DNA of 64,000 nt from Branchiostoma floridae (Eukaryota > Chordata > Leptocardii > Amphioxiformes > Branchiostomatidae), in the NCBI RefSeq assembly GCF_000003815.2, contig NC_049993.1:3951460-4015459 (forward strand), in the 5' to 3' direction. Below the pieces are notes generated by a model, which ran no database searches, was not told the DNA's origin, and saw nothing but the letters and a program-made list of their open reading frames with translations. Shown here piece after piece: positions 50,297 to 63,420 of the stretch. The first letter of the stretch is position 1. Each line of letters opens with the position of its first letter. A program made the position numbers and the translations under genes.

Positions 50297-51247
50297 ATGG
50301 AAGATCCCAGCTGCAGCTCTGGACAACATATAGCAAAACACACTGGTGGTAAAACCTACTTGTTTGGGGATTGCTGTTACAGGACAGCTCAAATATCAAC
50401 CTTATCCAATAGCATACAGATGAGACCTCATACAGAAGAAAATCCCCACGAGTGTGACGAGTGTGACTATTCTGCAGCATGGAAGACTGCTTTGGACCAA
50501 CATCAAGCAAAACATACTGGAGAGAAACCCTATGTGTGTGAGACGTGTGGATACAAGACGGCTCACAAGTATAAATTATCCCGGCACTTGAGAACCCACA
50601 CAGGGGAAAAACCCTACATGTGTGGGGAGTGTGGGTACAGGGCAGCTCTCAAGTCTACATTATCCCGGCACTTGAGAACCCACACAGGGGAAAAACCATA
50701 CAAGTGTGGGGAGTGTGGGTACAAGGCAACTAGACAGTTTACCATATCCCAGCACATGAGGACTCACACAGGGGAAAAACCCTACAAGTGTGAACTGTGT
50801 GACTATTCTGCTGTGAATAGATCTACTTTAGATTACCATCTAAAAGCTAAACACAATGGAGAGAAACCCTACATGTGTGGCGAGTGTGGCTACAGGACAG
50901 CTCACAGGCCAAACTTATCGAAGCACATAAGAACTCATACAGGTGAAAAACCCTTCAAATGTGACCAGTGTGACTATTCGGCTGTGAGTAAATCTAACTT
51001 AGAGAACCATCTAAAAACAAAACACACTACAGTAAAACCCTCCATATGTGGGGAGTGTGGATACAGGACAGCTATAAAGTCTCACCTTACTCAGCACATG
51101 AGAACCCACACAGGGGAAAAACCTTACACGTGTGACCAGTGTGACTATTCTGCAGCAAGGAAATCCAGTCTGAACCGTCACCATCAAGCTAAACACAGCG
51201 GAGAAAACTTACAAACACAGGTACAAGAAAGCTATATCCTTCCTTAA
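50297..51247 (+). CDS. C2H2 zinc-finger protein B, 10 fingers (first degenerate)
   Basis: The start is in the same position after the acceptor as in gene A; product 316 aa. The leader MEDPSCSSGQHIAKHTGG matches copy A. Finger 1 has lost its first Cys (YLFGDCCYRT) and has a stretched His region, so it should not fold. Nine intact fingers follow. Relative to gene A there are two additional fingers near the front (CETCGYKTA and CGECGYRAA types), which breaks the strict alternation for three consecutive G-type fingers. The C-terminus extends VQES by YILP because the stop codon of gene A is replaced. Nuclear DNA binding is expected, with a longer and different site from gene A; no effector domain is visible. 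Confidence 0.88.
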   Translation: MEDPSCSSGQHIAKHTGGKTYLFGDCCYRTAQISTLSNSIQMRPHTEENPHECDECDYSAAWKTALDQHQAKHTGEKPYVCETCGYKTAHKYKLSRHLRTHTGEKPYMCGECGYRAALKSTLSRHLRTHTGEKPYKCGECGYKATRQFTISQHMRTHTGEKPYKCELCDYSAVNRSTLDYHLKAKHNGEKPYMCGECGYRTAHRPNLSKHIRTHTGEKPFKCDQCDYSAVSKSNLENHLKTKHTTVKPSICGECGYRTAIKSHLTQHMRTHTGEKPYTCDQCDYSAARKSSLNRHHQAKHSGENLQTQVQESYILP

Positions 51248-52673
51248 CATACGAGAACAACAGAAAGCGTTAAACTATCCAGAGAAACACATCAGCAAGT
51301 GTGGACCATACAGTCATGTTCTATTATAAAGAGATGTACTTCTGAGATACAGTTGGTCAAAAGGTACATATTATGAAGAGATGTAGTTCTGAGATACAGT
51401 TGGCCAAAGGGTTTTGAACTGAAATAGTGGTTGTGCAAATTGTGCCAACCTGTATCCGGGACTGATGGAAAAGAAAAAGCTTAGTTTATTTCTTTTAATG
51501 TGAGAACTGATAGTCATTAGTATCATACATGTTTCTTGTTTAAACCTGACCCTTTTGTTATTAACCTGTTGGTCTTGTTGTTCATTTGTTTGAATCATGG
51601 TTATATTGATAATATCAAAAACTAACGTTTTCAATCACACAAGTGTTAGGCCCATTAGCCTGATTAACAATCAACAATTTAGCACTCATTGCGTATTACA
51701 AGTTAGATGTTCAGACCTTTTCTTGTTTGCACCTGAACCTTTTTTCTAATTATACTGCCTTTAAGGAAAATACTGTTTTGCTGATGTGATCTTTGTCTTC
51801 TTTGGCCTTACGTTACATAATACGGATGCCATATTGAAGGTGAAGGTACCTTTGGGAAAGACGCATGCAACAGACTGCGCTATGCTAATGAATGACTCAT
51901 TTGCATAGTTAGTGCATATACTTTACTACTTTTCGGTCAACGGTAGGGATCTCCTATTGGAGATATAGACTGCTTTAGGAAAGGTGAATACAGTGAAATA
52001 TGTCTCGTGCTTAACTGACCTAATTTGCATAATCAATAATAATTAGGACTATTTCCTAAAGGGTCTATCTCACTGAGCGGAGGTACTCTGGAAGTACTAG
52101 TACGGAGGTAAATTGAAGGATGTTCACGGAGGGAATGTTTAGCCGGTTTTGTCTTGCACTCACACTGACGTGAGGCACTGTTGCGTCTCAAGTCCAGATA
52201 AACAGGTTACAAAATGTATCAGCCGGAGATTTTTGAATATAGATATATCATCACTAATGATATTCGGAACAACACAGGTAACATATATTGAAGTATAAGC
52301 TCAACCTTAATCAATATACTCTTACAGTAAACGAGTCCTATTTCACTTGTTCAATAATGTGAAATGATTGGGACTGAATGGGAAATAGATTTGTAGTGAT
52401 TTTTTTTTTAAATTAGGTTTCGATTATTAATAATTGATACTTAGTGCAATATACGTCAAGCATACGTACGTGTTGTACACACGTGCAGAAAATTGATCTC
52501 TCTCAGACACGCATGCATAGTTTTTTTTACTCCCATACAAGTAATGAAAACATGCTATATCGTCCAAGTAAAAGCATTCAGTGTAATTTATCATCTATGA
52601 CAAGTGGATAGGTTGATCGGAGATGAGCAAACATGAATACAAATATAACGTTAATTATGTCCTGATTTTCTTA

Positions 52674-53078
52674 ATCAAGTGTTCCTAAGCATTTGCACGA
52701 ACCCCATGACATTCGCGTGAACATTATATGATACGCACGAATCAGGATGTGAAAACGCACGAAACTTATGAAAATCACACGAATCACTGTGAAAACGTGC
52801 GAACCTTATGTGATTCGCAAGAATCACTACGCGACACACACGGATCTTATGCGATTTGCACAAACCTTATGAGAATGACGTAATGTCACGTGACCCAGCG
52901 GTGGTCGGTCGGTTTCGCATAAGGTTCGTGCAAATCACATAAGGTTCGTGTGTGTCACATAGTGATCGTGCGAATCACGTAAGGTTCGATCGTACGTTTT
53001 CGCATTGTGATTCGGGCGTATCACATAATGTCCGTACGAATCTCATAGGGTTCTTACAAATACTTAGGCACCCCTGAT
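52674..53078. mobile_element. Foldback element of 405 bp built from AAGGTTCGTG words
   Basis: Arms of roughly 170-200 bp are imperfect inverse complements from ATCAAGTGTTCCTAAG on the left to CTTAGGCACCCCTGAT on the right. Within each arm the words CACGAACCTTATG and TGATTCGCA recur every 20 to 30 bases. The unpaired centre is near 52873-52910. No coding frame. Absent from copy A. Confidence 0.8.
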
Positions 53079-53140
53079 AATGATACCAACAATGCTATGA
53101 TACTATGATAAATATGATAGCTCAAATGAATTATTACATT

Positions 53141-53215
53141 GGTTATTGCACCGGGAATCGGACCCGAGCCTTGTACATGTGAGCCCCGAAGCCATACCAC
53201 TTATAATCTCTGACC
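53141..53215 (-). other. tRNA-like stretch, possibly SINE-derived
   Basis: On the minus strand GGCTCGGGTCCGATTCCCGG resembles a tRNA T-arm and polymerase III B box, preceded at a plausible distance by AAGTGGTATGGC, an A-box-like sequence. The acceptor stem does not pair convincingly, so this is not called a functional tRNA. Confidence 0.35.
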
Positions 53216-53340
53216 CTCTATTGTTATATCGCTTTGAGGTTATCCTTCTCATAACGAAACAAACAAACTAATGTCATCATTTAAAAACAAAGGCCCAACG
53301 GAAGAGATCATGAAGTCTTCCATGGCAAGATCCTAGTAAG

Positions 53341-56300
53341 TTAGTATTTTTCGTCAGAGGCGGTTTGCAGACTGGTATAGGTGTTATCATCCAGACTCGC
53401 CAGGTCGATGTAGTCCTGAGAAAATGAGATAATGTCAGTCACAGGAAAAATGCTAGCACTCCCCTTAAATTATGATATTGACTGATGGCTGAAAAACGCT
53501 ATGCTAGTTGGTTGCTGTTAATTAAGGTTGCAGTCAATCCTTTTGATCGTCGTTGGGTAAGTTTTTCTTCTGTGCTACTGATATTATCACTGCTGAGGTA
53601 AACTACCTTCTACTGAACCATTTTATGAAGAACGATTCTTATAGACGGTTATATACTGCAATAACACCACACGTGAATGAGGCTTTGGACTCACGTGTTC
53701 AGCCTCCATCAGTGTATCCACAGTCTGCTGAATCTTGCGGAACTCTGGTCTCTGGGCAGGGTCAGCATTCCAACAGTTCAGCATCAGGGTGTAGCTACGC
53801 AAATGTAATCATTTATTAATTTTAATTAAATTCTAATTCTTTTCTCTCGAAAGACGTATTTCCGTATAAAACAAGAGTTCGGAGATCTCATGCCTGAATA
53901 AAATAGTATGATTATGCAAATGACTTGCACATCTACATAATGTATGCCTGGTTATGTACACAGACGGTCTAGAGTTATACTGACCACAAATATGCGGAAA
54001 CACAGACAGACACAGAGACACACCAAAAACTATACCTCATATTCATGGAGGTAACAAGGTGTTGTCCCTTGTGCAAGCAAGTGTTGTACTTTGTGCTGTG
54101 CACTTCGTCTTATGAGCGATGCGTTTACAAAAGTGGTCTTGACATGTAATTTTGTTTCTTCAATGACACCCATTATCCTAAAGACTGCACGAACTCTCGA
54201 CTACATTAGTCGTAGTCAGAGGGACGCTGAATGATTCAAACATTTATTTCTCTCTAACAACCATGATGGTGACTAGCCTGGTATCCAATCGTATTATAGC
54301 TCCCGAGTCTCTTCTGTCCTTTTCCAAAGAGACTCGAGAGCTATAATACGGTTGGATACCAGGCTAGATGATGACATTGCACGACCATTTTGGTTTCAGT
54401 ATAAGAAGAAAGACATTTTGACTCACAGTTCGTCGTCACAGTGGCGCGGTTTGACCATCCTGTATCCCTGCTGCACCCCGTCCATCACTTCACGTTTGGA
54501 CATACCGGGGTACGGAGTCGCACCTAAGCAGAATACATGATAGGCATTATAAATTCCCTCTTTTACGAAGTTCAACGTTGATAGAATCATAGACAACAAA
54601 ACTTATCGACATCACAAACATCAACGGATCAGTAACGTCACGTAAGTAACTTTGATAGGCTTTTTATGGTTTAAATGTTAAAAATGGGCGTAGATAGTTA
54701 TACTTGTGGTTTGAGTATAATTCTACTTATGATTAGCTTCCTCATTACAGTAAATGGTGTATAGAAAGTGTGAAATGGAATGGAACAGAATGGAATGTAC
54801 AGAAAGTGCGAAATAGAACGAAATATAAAGCAGACTGAAATAGAACCGATGGACATATAAAGAAGCGTATTGACTTTCCAAAGTCGTCGGTAACAATTAC
54901 GGATCTTGGGAAAATAATTCAGCCATGCAAAAAAAAAGCTCTAAAAATTAAATCTTGCCTCAGTCTGAGCAAAATTCTAAAAAAAAACATTTTTTTTCAT
55001 CTATTGCCCACTTCTGAATTGTAATCCTTCCGCAGTATGGGCTCCCTATCATTCCTTCGATTTTATTTCAGTTTGCTTCATAAAACGTTTTATTTTGTTC
55101 TATTTCGTGCTTTGTGTACACCCCGGACACCCTGTTACGTAGATATCGTTTCAACCCACCCAGAGTGACTATCTCCCAGAGCAGCACTCCGAAAGCCCAG
55201 ACGTCCGTCTTGGTGGTGTACTTCCGGTGGAACAGCGACTCAGGGGCCATCCAGCGGATAGGCAGGCGGGTCTGTGGACAGATTATCATAACAATAACAA
55301 AATTGTATTTTAGTTGCATACTTTTCACCAACGGCAAAGATTGAAACGTTATGGTCCATATTCATGCCTGTATCATACGAAAACAGAGGCTGATCTTCTG
55401 GTTAAATGTAGACAGGTACCTATTGCACCACAGATAACATTAAAAGGCTGTCCGATCATGATAATTACAAAATTGCATCGAGTACGATATTTGCATACTA
55501 TTCATCAACGACAAGGATGAAAAAAGTTAGAGACCATGTTCAAGTCTGTACTGCCACTATCATACGATAATGGATGCTGATGTGCTGGCTAAATGTAGAC
55601 AGGTACCTACTACACAGCAGATAATATTAAATCCTCGGCTGTCTGTTTTTCGTAAGTACTAAATCAGTTATTCTCTGGCTGTAAGAAATGCATAAACACC
55701 TTGGTAGTGCTCTCGTACTCATCCCCCTCCCGCGAGAAGCCAAAGTCTGACACCTTACAGGTCCGGTCTGCAGTAACTAGCACATTCCGGGTTGCAAGGT
55801 CACGATGGATGATCTAATATTGTGAAAATTTAAAATCAAAACAAATAAGTGTCTTCTGATCCAGTCAAGGAAAAAAAACATTAAAAACTGATTTCAGGTC
55901 GCCAAGTTGGCTTTAATCGATTATCGTGCCATCTTATCTCTGGAACGTAACAGAGAAGTCGATATCACCAGCCGTCGTTGTTTAGATTCAGATTCAGGCT
56001 TTGATACAGCCTATGTAATCAAAGTAAGTTACATCTACGAGGTTTCCACTCACTTTCTTTGCTGCCAGAAAACTCATCCCCTTGGCTACGTCCCGGGCGA
56101 ACTTGGTGAGGTCACGTGAGGAGAGAGACTTGCTCCCGCCGTGCAGGTTCCCGTATGGTTGGTGAGTGCGGCTGGTACGGAGGTTGGACAGGAGACTGCC
56201 TCCAGACACGAACTCCAGCAGGAGATAAAACGGCTCTAGAAAAAGAACATGTATCAATACATGTACATGTATACAACAGATTTTATTCAAAGTCCCCTAA

Positions 56301-59300
56301 TTTTGAATTATATTAGATAATATCTAAACCACAATAGTTTTGAAATTTAATGATAATAATGAAAATGATATGAAATTTGAATTTCCTTGTATTTTAGTTC
56401 CTTGAATTTGAAAACGTGTGAAAGGTGACTGGACCAGATTTCTTTATTTGATGGTTCTATGATCAATGTGTGATTATGTCACATAACGAAATATTTACCG
56501 ATATTTAGAACAATTTCCAAATAGTATATATGTATTATATCCCCATAAAAGTCACATATTGCCAGCCTTTGTATATTCCATCAATAGCCTTCTGTTTGTT
56601 AGACAGCCCTTTCTGTATGTCTTATTACAGTTGAACAAATAGATTAAGAGTCAAGAGATTGTTGTTGTTGTTGTTTTTTCAAAAATACATACAATTTGTT
56701 TTGTTTTGTATAAACAGGATGTGCAGTATGTTTCTTCAATGAAGACTGAAGACTAACCTGTTTCCGTGCAACGTCCAAGAAACGACACAACGTTAGTATG
56801 AGTCCCAAGGAGCTTCAGTATTGACAGCTCCTTGAAAAAAGCAGTCAAAGCCGCGGAACTTGTCATACCTGGTAAGCAATAAGAAATTGTTAGCGAAATT
56901 GCATTGTTATCGCTCCATTTAAAAAAAAGGGAATATTCATGTTTTGGAATTAATATTTCACATATCCTATGTATTTGTTGATCTTTGTAAAGTCCGTTCG
57001 AGCTGGCTTGAAATTAAGAATGCCTTTTAGATTAGAATTTCTTAAAATAAGGATTCAAAGCACCTTTCAACTCCTTCACTGCCACGGTTGTTACACCTGT
57101 GTTGCCTGATATTTGCCAGGCTTCAGCTTTATAGACGGTCCCAAATTCTCCTTGGCCAAGTGCCTCTTTAATGTCCAGCTGACTTCGCGGGAATTCTGAC
57201 CGAGCCTTCACATCTTCGTAGATCACATCTGGTGTTCTCTGTATCGAAAGCAAGGTTTGTCAGAAAAAACACATTCGTCCTGTTAGTGTATAAACAAGCG
57301 TTGAAAATATATAACGAATACACATTGCAAAATATGGAAATATGTCCGTAGGAAAGCATGTTTCGTTAAAAAGAAGCTTGTTAAAAGTTGAAGAAAAAAC
57401 AATGCCATATTTCGTTTTTACTGCGTCTCGTCAAACCCTGGTACGTGTGAACAGACTGATGGAAAAAAAAAACACAAACAGAAAATGTTACAAGTGTATT
57501 AATTATTCTTTACAAGAAGCCCTGGAAAACATTCATCGTAAGAAAATTTGATAAAACGATGCTGAAATATATCATAATGCATTAGATTATATGCAAAGTA
57601 AGGTCATATACATACGCCTTTATGTTGCATGTTATTCAATTGTAATATAACTACGAGTCCTTTGCACATTTCGTTTGCTTAACTTACTGTTCGCCTATGA
57701 GATATCTGCAAACTTTGGTACTCGTCTTCCGTATCATTGCGCTAGAAGAAAGTCGTAAACAATCATATGTTCAATTCTTTAGGTTATAAATTGAAAAAAA
57801 ATCTTTGTCTGTTCAGCTGGTAAATGTTGCTAATAGACCATATCAACCGTTGTATTATTTCAAGAAGAAAGCATGGAAAGATACAAATGAAAAGACGAAG
57901 TGGCGGCGAGCTTGTATTGAACATATATTAAAGGTACTTGAAGAATGCAAAGTTGAAATATTGGACAAGACCATTTGAAAATACATCTGGTAAGTAAATA
58001 TACTAACAAATACATGAAGATTTGCCATTTTTCTGTAAGCTCAAGCAAAACAATGACATACTTCACTAAAAACTTATTATTTCTGTTAAATGTTCAGCGG
58101 CTGACATAAATGTACAAGTGATAATTTTACAAATTATTTATAACGACCATATAAAGGTGGGTATTTGCAAAACAAGATACAGAAGGCATTAATTGCTCAC
58201 CACATTCTCCAGCTCCATATTGCTTGAGTGATTTTCCTCAGGGTTTTCTGAAATGGAGATCATCAATATGTACTTATTCCGGAATGAAGTTTGATGGTAT
58301 GATATCACTTTAACTTGATATAATAAGTTCAGTTTAGAAATTATTTCACACGAACTTACCATTGGCTGCCCTCCTTCTTTTGAGCAACACCACTGCAGTA
58401 GTAATTATAGCCAGGACGACCACCACACATACTACTACTGCTATGATGATGGCATTGGTGTCGGTTCCACCTACAGTATATATGGGAAAAGTGATAGAAA
58501 GAACTCTCTCAAACAAAACATGTTTCCTGTTGAACCATACGTCAGGACCACTATGACCGTTGGCGTTTATAAGGCTCCGCATTGCATTAAGAAATTGAAA
58601 TTGAAATTTTATGAGAAACATGATTTGTCAAGAATTAGATATTCAATCATAGACAATTTAAGAAGCGGTATTAACGTTTTTCAGTTAGTTACAAAAGCAC
58701 ATTGTATACAGGGCATAAGGATTATTAATAATTGTTATATAATGTCAAGTTTCAGTAAGGAAGCAATAAGGTAATAGATGCCAACTGTTTGGCTAGTACG
58801 TTCTTGACTACAAGTCAAAAATGCTTTTACTCGAGCAACTGCATGACTTGTCTCTAAATGTACCTTCATTTGTTGAGTTGACATTGATCACATTGATGAT
58901 CACCACAGCTGTAGTCTCCCTGAAATGTGCAATCAGTAAAGGACTGGTCATTTACAAGATCAAAATGTCTTAAATTAAATCTATTCTTATAATAACAGTA
59001 GTTATATTATTAACGGGAGAATATGACACGGAACAGATTTGTCCATCAACACTGTACCTACTTTCTGTAAGCATTGCAGGTGCATGACATACATATAAAT
59101 GATTAAAACTGTTTCAATCCAATCTCTAAGTTGCTTCTTTCTGCTGTACTGTTTTGAAAATCAAATCCACACGGTCACCTGGAAGCGGTTCCTCGATCAG
59201 CGGCCATGATCACCAAAACATAAGAGTCCACAGTGTTGGCATCCAGCCTCCCTGATACAGTGATGTTTCCATCTGCACTGATGGTAAACTTGTCCTTCCC

Positions 59301-62300
59301 ATTGTCGGATGCAAATATGATGCTGTATCTGATCTCACCATTGGAACCAGAGTCTGGGTCTGTTGCAACCACCTGTAATCAGGTAGACATTGTTCCATTG
59401 TTTCAATCTGCATACTAGTAAGATTGACTCGTAATGTGCTGGATAAAGCAATATATTTCAAAGTACATGAAGATTAAACATCCAGGTAATAGGATATGCC
59501 AGAAAGCAGTTACTCAGGCAACTGGATATGATTTTGGAAACGATTTTGGAAACATCCAAAGTACGTGAAGTCTTTAAAAGTTTTAAAAACTATCCGAATT
59601 TTGTTGCTTTATTCTCAAGGAGGCAAGACAAATTTGAAATGTTAGGAATCTTTGGTAATTTAGATATTCCTAAAATAATGTTTTGCATGCTGAAAGCACG
59701 ATCAGTTTCGTCTAAACCAGTTGATGATGTAAAATATGTCGATATGCTTATGCATCCCTAAAAGAGTTTCGAGAAGTCAAGAAGGTTTACCTGTGTTAAT
59801 ACAGCTCCATTCGCTGCATCCTGTGCCACATTTGCATGGTAGATTTCGGCGGTGAATGTTGGATTGTTATCGTTCTCATCCAACAGTGTGATGAGAACAG
59901 TGGAGGTGGGGCTGCGGTACTTCTCTGTTGTATTTGTTTCAACCACATAAACCTGGATATCATAAGAGAGATTATCAATTATGAGAGCAACCAAATAGTT
60001 AATCCAGTTATTCCCATCCCTGGTCAATATAGTAGAAAACGTCGAGAATTTTACTACCATCACAAATCTGCTCGTGTTATTTTTTTTTACTATAAATTTT
60101 ATACTTATCTTACAAAAGAGTCGCTGAACGTAGCAGTTAATGTAAAATTGTTTTGGTGTTTTGGGTGTAAAATGAAATTAACTACGAGTAAAGCTAAACA
60201 CCTATTACATACAGCTTTACAGCTTTGAAGGGAACAATGTAACATTGAAGCTACGTTTCACATACAATTGGTTGCTACCACAACAGTGCATTCCTGATCT
60301 CGTTGTATCTTATATAGAGCGATTTTGATGCATATGTTATCATAATGAATGTGAAAAAATACATGTTTTGTGTACCTGTAGTGTGAACTCGTTGTTTGTC
60401 TCCCTGTCCAGGATACTGCTGTTACTGACTGTGACTTGACCAGTCGTGCCATCAACGGTGAAGGCAGCAGATGGTTCCAGCACATACATGAACATGGCAT
60501 TTCCTCCCTGGAAATTTTAACGTCTGGTAAGAATATGCTATATGTCCTTTCTTGAATATCATACTCTTAAAATGGCAGTTGTCATTTAATATTCTATCTC
60601 AATCAATGGAAATTGGAGGTTTTGTTTTGGTGTGTCAGTATGTGTTTGTGCTTGTGTGCCTGTGTGTGTGCGTGTATGTGTGTGTGTGTGCCTTTCTGCC
60701 TGTGTTGCCGCAAATACATGGTTAGCAATAACTCCATAACGTCTAGATCAACGCTATGGATCTAGACGTGATCTAAAAGGACAAGCATCAGCAGCACTCG
60801 CTAAACTCAGCCCCATCCTCCAGAACAAGAACATCAGTCTGCCAGTCAAGATCAAACTGTACAGAACACTTATAGTCTCCATCTTCCTCTATGGCTGCGA
60901 AACCTGGACCACCACGGCAGAAACAGAGCGCCGCATAGAAGCCTTCGAGATGAAATGCCTGCGAAAAATCCTCGGCATTTCCTACCTGCAACGCCAGACA
61001 AACAGGTCTGTACGCCATCAAGCAGAGGCAGCATGTGGCAAGCAAGAACCACTCCTGTCGACAGTCAAGCGCAGGAAGCTGAACTGGTTCGGCCACATCT
61101 GTCGACACAACTCCCTTGCTAAAACCATACTACAAGGCACAGTAGCAGGAGGGAGGAAACGAGGTAGGCCAAGGAAGACGTGGCTGGACAATATCAAGAC
61201 ATGGACTGGCCTACGTACTGAACAGCTCATCAGAGGGGCAGAGGACAAAGCAAGATGGGCACGGATCACTGCTACTGGATGTCGGGGAGCCCCTACGACC
61301 ACCGAGGGTACGGGCCGTGAGTGAGTGAGTGTCTAGATCAAGTGTAATATCTGCTATGGATAGATGTTGACAAGATGAAGGCGAATGTCGACTTTGGCCT
61401 TCCTACTGTGTGGCCATGAACTGCAGCAGAACATCTGGTTTTTGTATCTTTTTTTTTCTTGGTAATATTATTGTCTATTTTGGAGGCAGATATTTTTTGA
61501 TGAATGAAAAAAAAAGATTGGTGATGGCTTTGGTTTGGCAACCTGATCTGGAACTGAAGCTTTTTGCTGGAATCTTTCAACAAGGTTAATTGAACAATCA
61601 CATCGGAATTCCATGATTTTCGATATGCAGGTAGTCTAGACAAAGTGCACAATATGAATCAATTTGCATCATGAATGAGGATAGTTGATATATGATTATA
61701 GTAACCTCTTTCCAATGACTTTCATTACTACATGTAACGTATTTGACAGTTGAAACATATAATAACAGAAAATAGCAACAATGTCAAAAATGGCCTCATT
61801 TGTATAATCAATGTAAAATGTATTAACTGTTTCGAAACGCTAACTGCAAAGGAACAAGATACTCATTGCATAACATGTTAGATAAGATATACTTCCTCCT
61901 ACCTCATCCTTGTCTGACGCTGTGACAGTGAGTACAGGAAAACCACTGGGGGTATTCTCCACCACTGTTGCCTGGTACTGGCTGGCAGACATCTCTGGTC
62001 GGTTGTCATTCGCGTCTTGAACAACGATGTACACACGAGCCTCTGCTGATCTGACATTGTTGTTTGCCTGTTCTGCCTAGTTAACCAATTGTGATAAAAT
62101 CTGAGATTATTACTTTTTGTTTGTTACTGTCCAAGTTTATCAACAGAATGTCGTATTTACAAAGTAGTTAACAGGTTCTTAACACGTATTTAAAGGTGAT
62201 TGTGATTTGTAACTATACTGAGTCCATATCATATTACAAATCGTAGCTGTGCAATATCTGATATTCTAATGTGTATATGGGTACCTAGTATCATTCATTG

Positions 62301-63420
62301 GCTTAAAGACCAATTAGGTGTACCCTGTGAAAAGCACTAAGGAAGTACTCCCTACTGTGACCATCCCAGCAGCTAGAGTCGTGAATTGACCCCTATAAAT
62401 ACATAAACTAATAAATATCCCAGACTGTCTACACACTGGAAACAAAGGCAGGGACAGATTAGCATAAAATACTGGTCAAAAATTCAAATATATTTCTTTA
62501 CTGGTTTTCAAGGAAACACGATCAAACCCGGCAGAATTATCAAGATAGTTGAAACAAAGTTACATAATCGAGGTCCTAATAAAAGCAACTTTCAAATTTT
62601 GGGAAACTAACCTTGTGTTCAAATTGAAACTTTCAAGTCTGCTCTGCCAACTTTGTATCAAAGTGTCTTTTTGTATCTACACATGATTGCAACTTGAAAA
62701 TCTTCCTTATAACTGAATTAGCTCTGATATTTATGTGTCTAGAAATATGGCTAATAATGTGGTGTCTGTTCGCAAGTGTACCAACAGGGGCTATGTAGAC
62801 TGTACATGTAACTGTCAGTTATGTCTCACAGTACCAGAGTAAGACAAGCCAGCATTTTCATTACTTTATATTCTGGGTTAGGTAAAGCTTTATGTATAAT
62901 CATACTTTACTACCTAAAGTAGTATCCTAATATCAAAATTGAATTGAAAATAAACTTGTGTTGGTCAGCCATCTCAGTCAGCCTTCCCCGATGTGAACTC
63001 CACCACAGTCGACAGAAGACTGGGCTCTAGTAGTTTACGTTAGTCGAATTTATATGGTGGTTTTAAAGTACGGGGTTGGTGTTTAAATTGCTTCTTGGAC
63101 CCACTTTACTCATACAGCACTGGGCAGGATGTTTCATATCATAGAATATTTTAATGAGGATATTACGTTAGATACACAAATGTAAGCCATGTATTCTAAA
63201 ACCCTTGTTCCTATTTTGAGTTTGCTTTACTTTTTAGATCAAGCTGATCATTATTCATTAACATATAACATAGATCGTTTACCTTGATGATTAGTGTAAC
63301 ATCATGTACTACCTCCCTGTCCAGTCCTCTAACCACAGACAGCTCTCCTGTTTGTCCATCGATGCTGAAATAGACCAACAGGTCTGACAGGTCTGTTGGT
63401 ATTGCGGACGCTGCAAATGG
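53341..63420 (-). CDS. Cadherin-repeat receptor tyrosine kinase B, partial (5' end beyond window)
   Basis: Seventeen exons, equivalent to exons 10-26 of copy A: 63420-63293, 62076-61903, 60507-60376, 59952-59791, 59372-59179, 58919-58864, 58470-58360, 58247-58201, 57741-57688, 57238-57064, 56868-56758, 56235-56054, 55813-55700, 55271-55160, 54523-54427, 53794-53695 and 53415-53341. Every exon has the same length and phase as in copy A, giving 673 complete residues. They cover the end of cadherin repeat 3, repeats 4 and 5, the TM helix, the juxtamembrane part with EYQSL, and a full kinase: [21 protein letters not shown] and an intact APE (WMAPES). The tail has YIDLASL and NTYTSL and ends in Tyr. 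No frame lesion was seen. Exons 1-9 should lie beyond 64000. Confidence 0.88.
53871..54054. repeat. Short hairpin-ended dispersed element in an RTK B intron
   Basis: It begins AGAGTTCGGAGATCTCATGCC and ends CATGGAGGTAAC, the same head and tail as the array at 45730-48396 but only about 180 bp. It lies between RTK B exons 24 and 25 and has no equivalent in copy A. Confidence 0.65.
54273..54367. mobile_element. Hairpin MITE of 95 bp
   Basis: Arms CTAGCCTGGTATCCAA and TTGGATACCAGGCTAG are exact inverse complements, continuing inward through TATTATAGCTC and AAGAGACTC to a loop of about 13 bases. It lies in an RTK B intron and is absent from copy A. Confidence 0.85.
60752..61330 (+). mobile_element. 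5'-truncated LINE, reverse-transcriptase C-terminus
   Basis: GTCTAGATCAA at 60741-60751 and again at 61331-61341 is an 11-bp target duplication. Inside, the plus strand codes from about 60770 to a stop near 61324 with [40 protein letters not shown] and [16 protein letters not shown], typical of the C-terminal end of non-LTR reverse-transcriptase proteins. The 3' end is a short GTGA run. It is antisense to the RTK and lies in the intron between exons 11 and 12; copy A lacks it. Confidence 0.88.
62250..63150. other. Copy-B-specific intron sequence, nature unknown
   Basis: The intron between RTK exons 10 and 11 is about 1.2 kb in B and 0.42 kb in A. The extra sequence starts after the shared CCTAGTA(C/T)CATT word and shows no recognised ends, domain or repeat. 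Confidence 0.45.

Larger units (their letters stand above)
51248..53340. other. Convergent 3' intergenic region, copy B
   Basis: It contains blocks shared with 30250-31586 in partly different order (for example the AGGTCGATTGGAGATGA-like word precedes the shared ACCTTACGTTACAT block in A but follows it in B). The 405-bp foldback and a tRNA-like stretch lie within it. No gene is seen. Confidence 0.5.

Noticed and set aside
52674-53078. CRISPR-like array of regularly spaced words
   Set aside because: The words are in inverted arms with no unique spacers, and the genome is animal.
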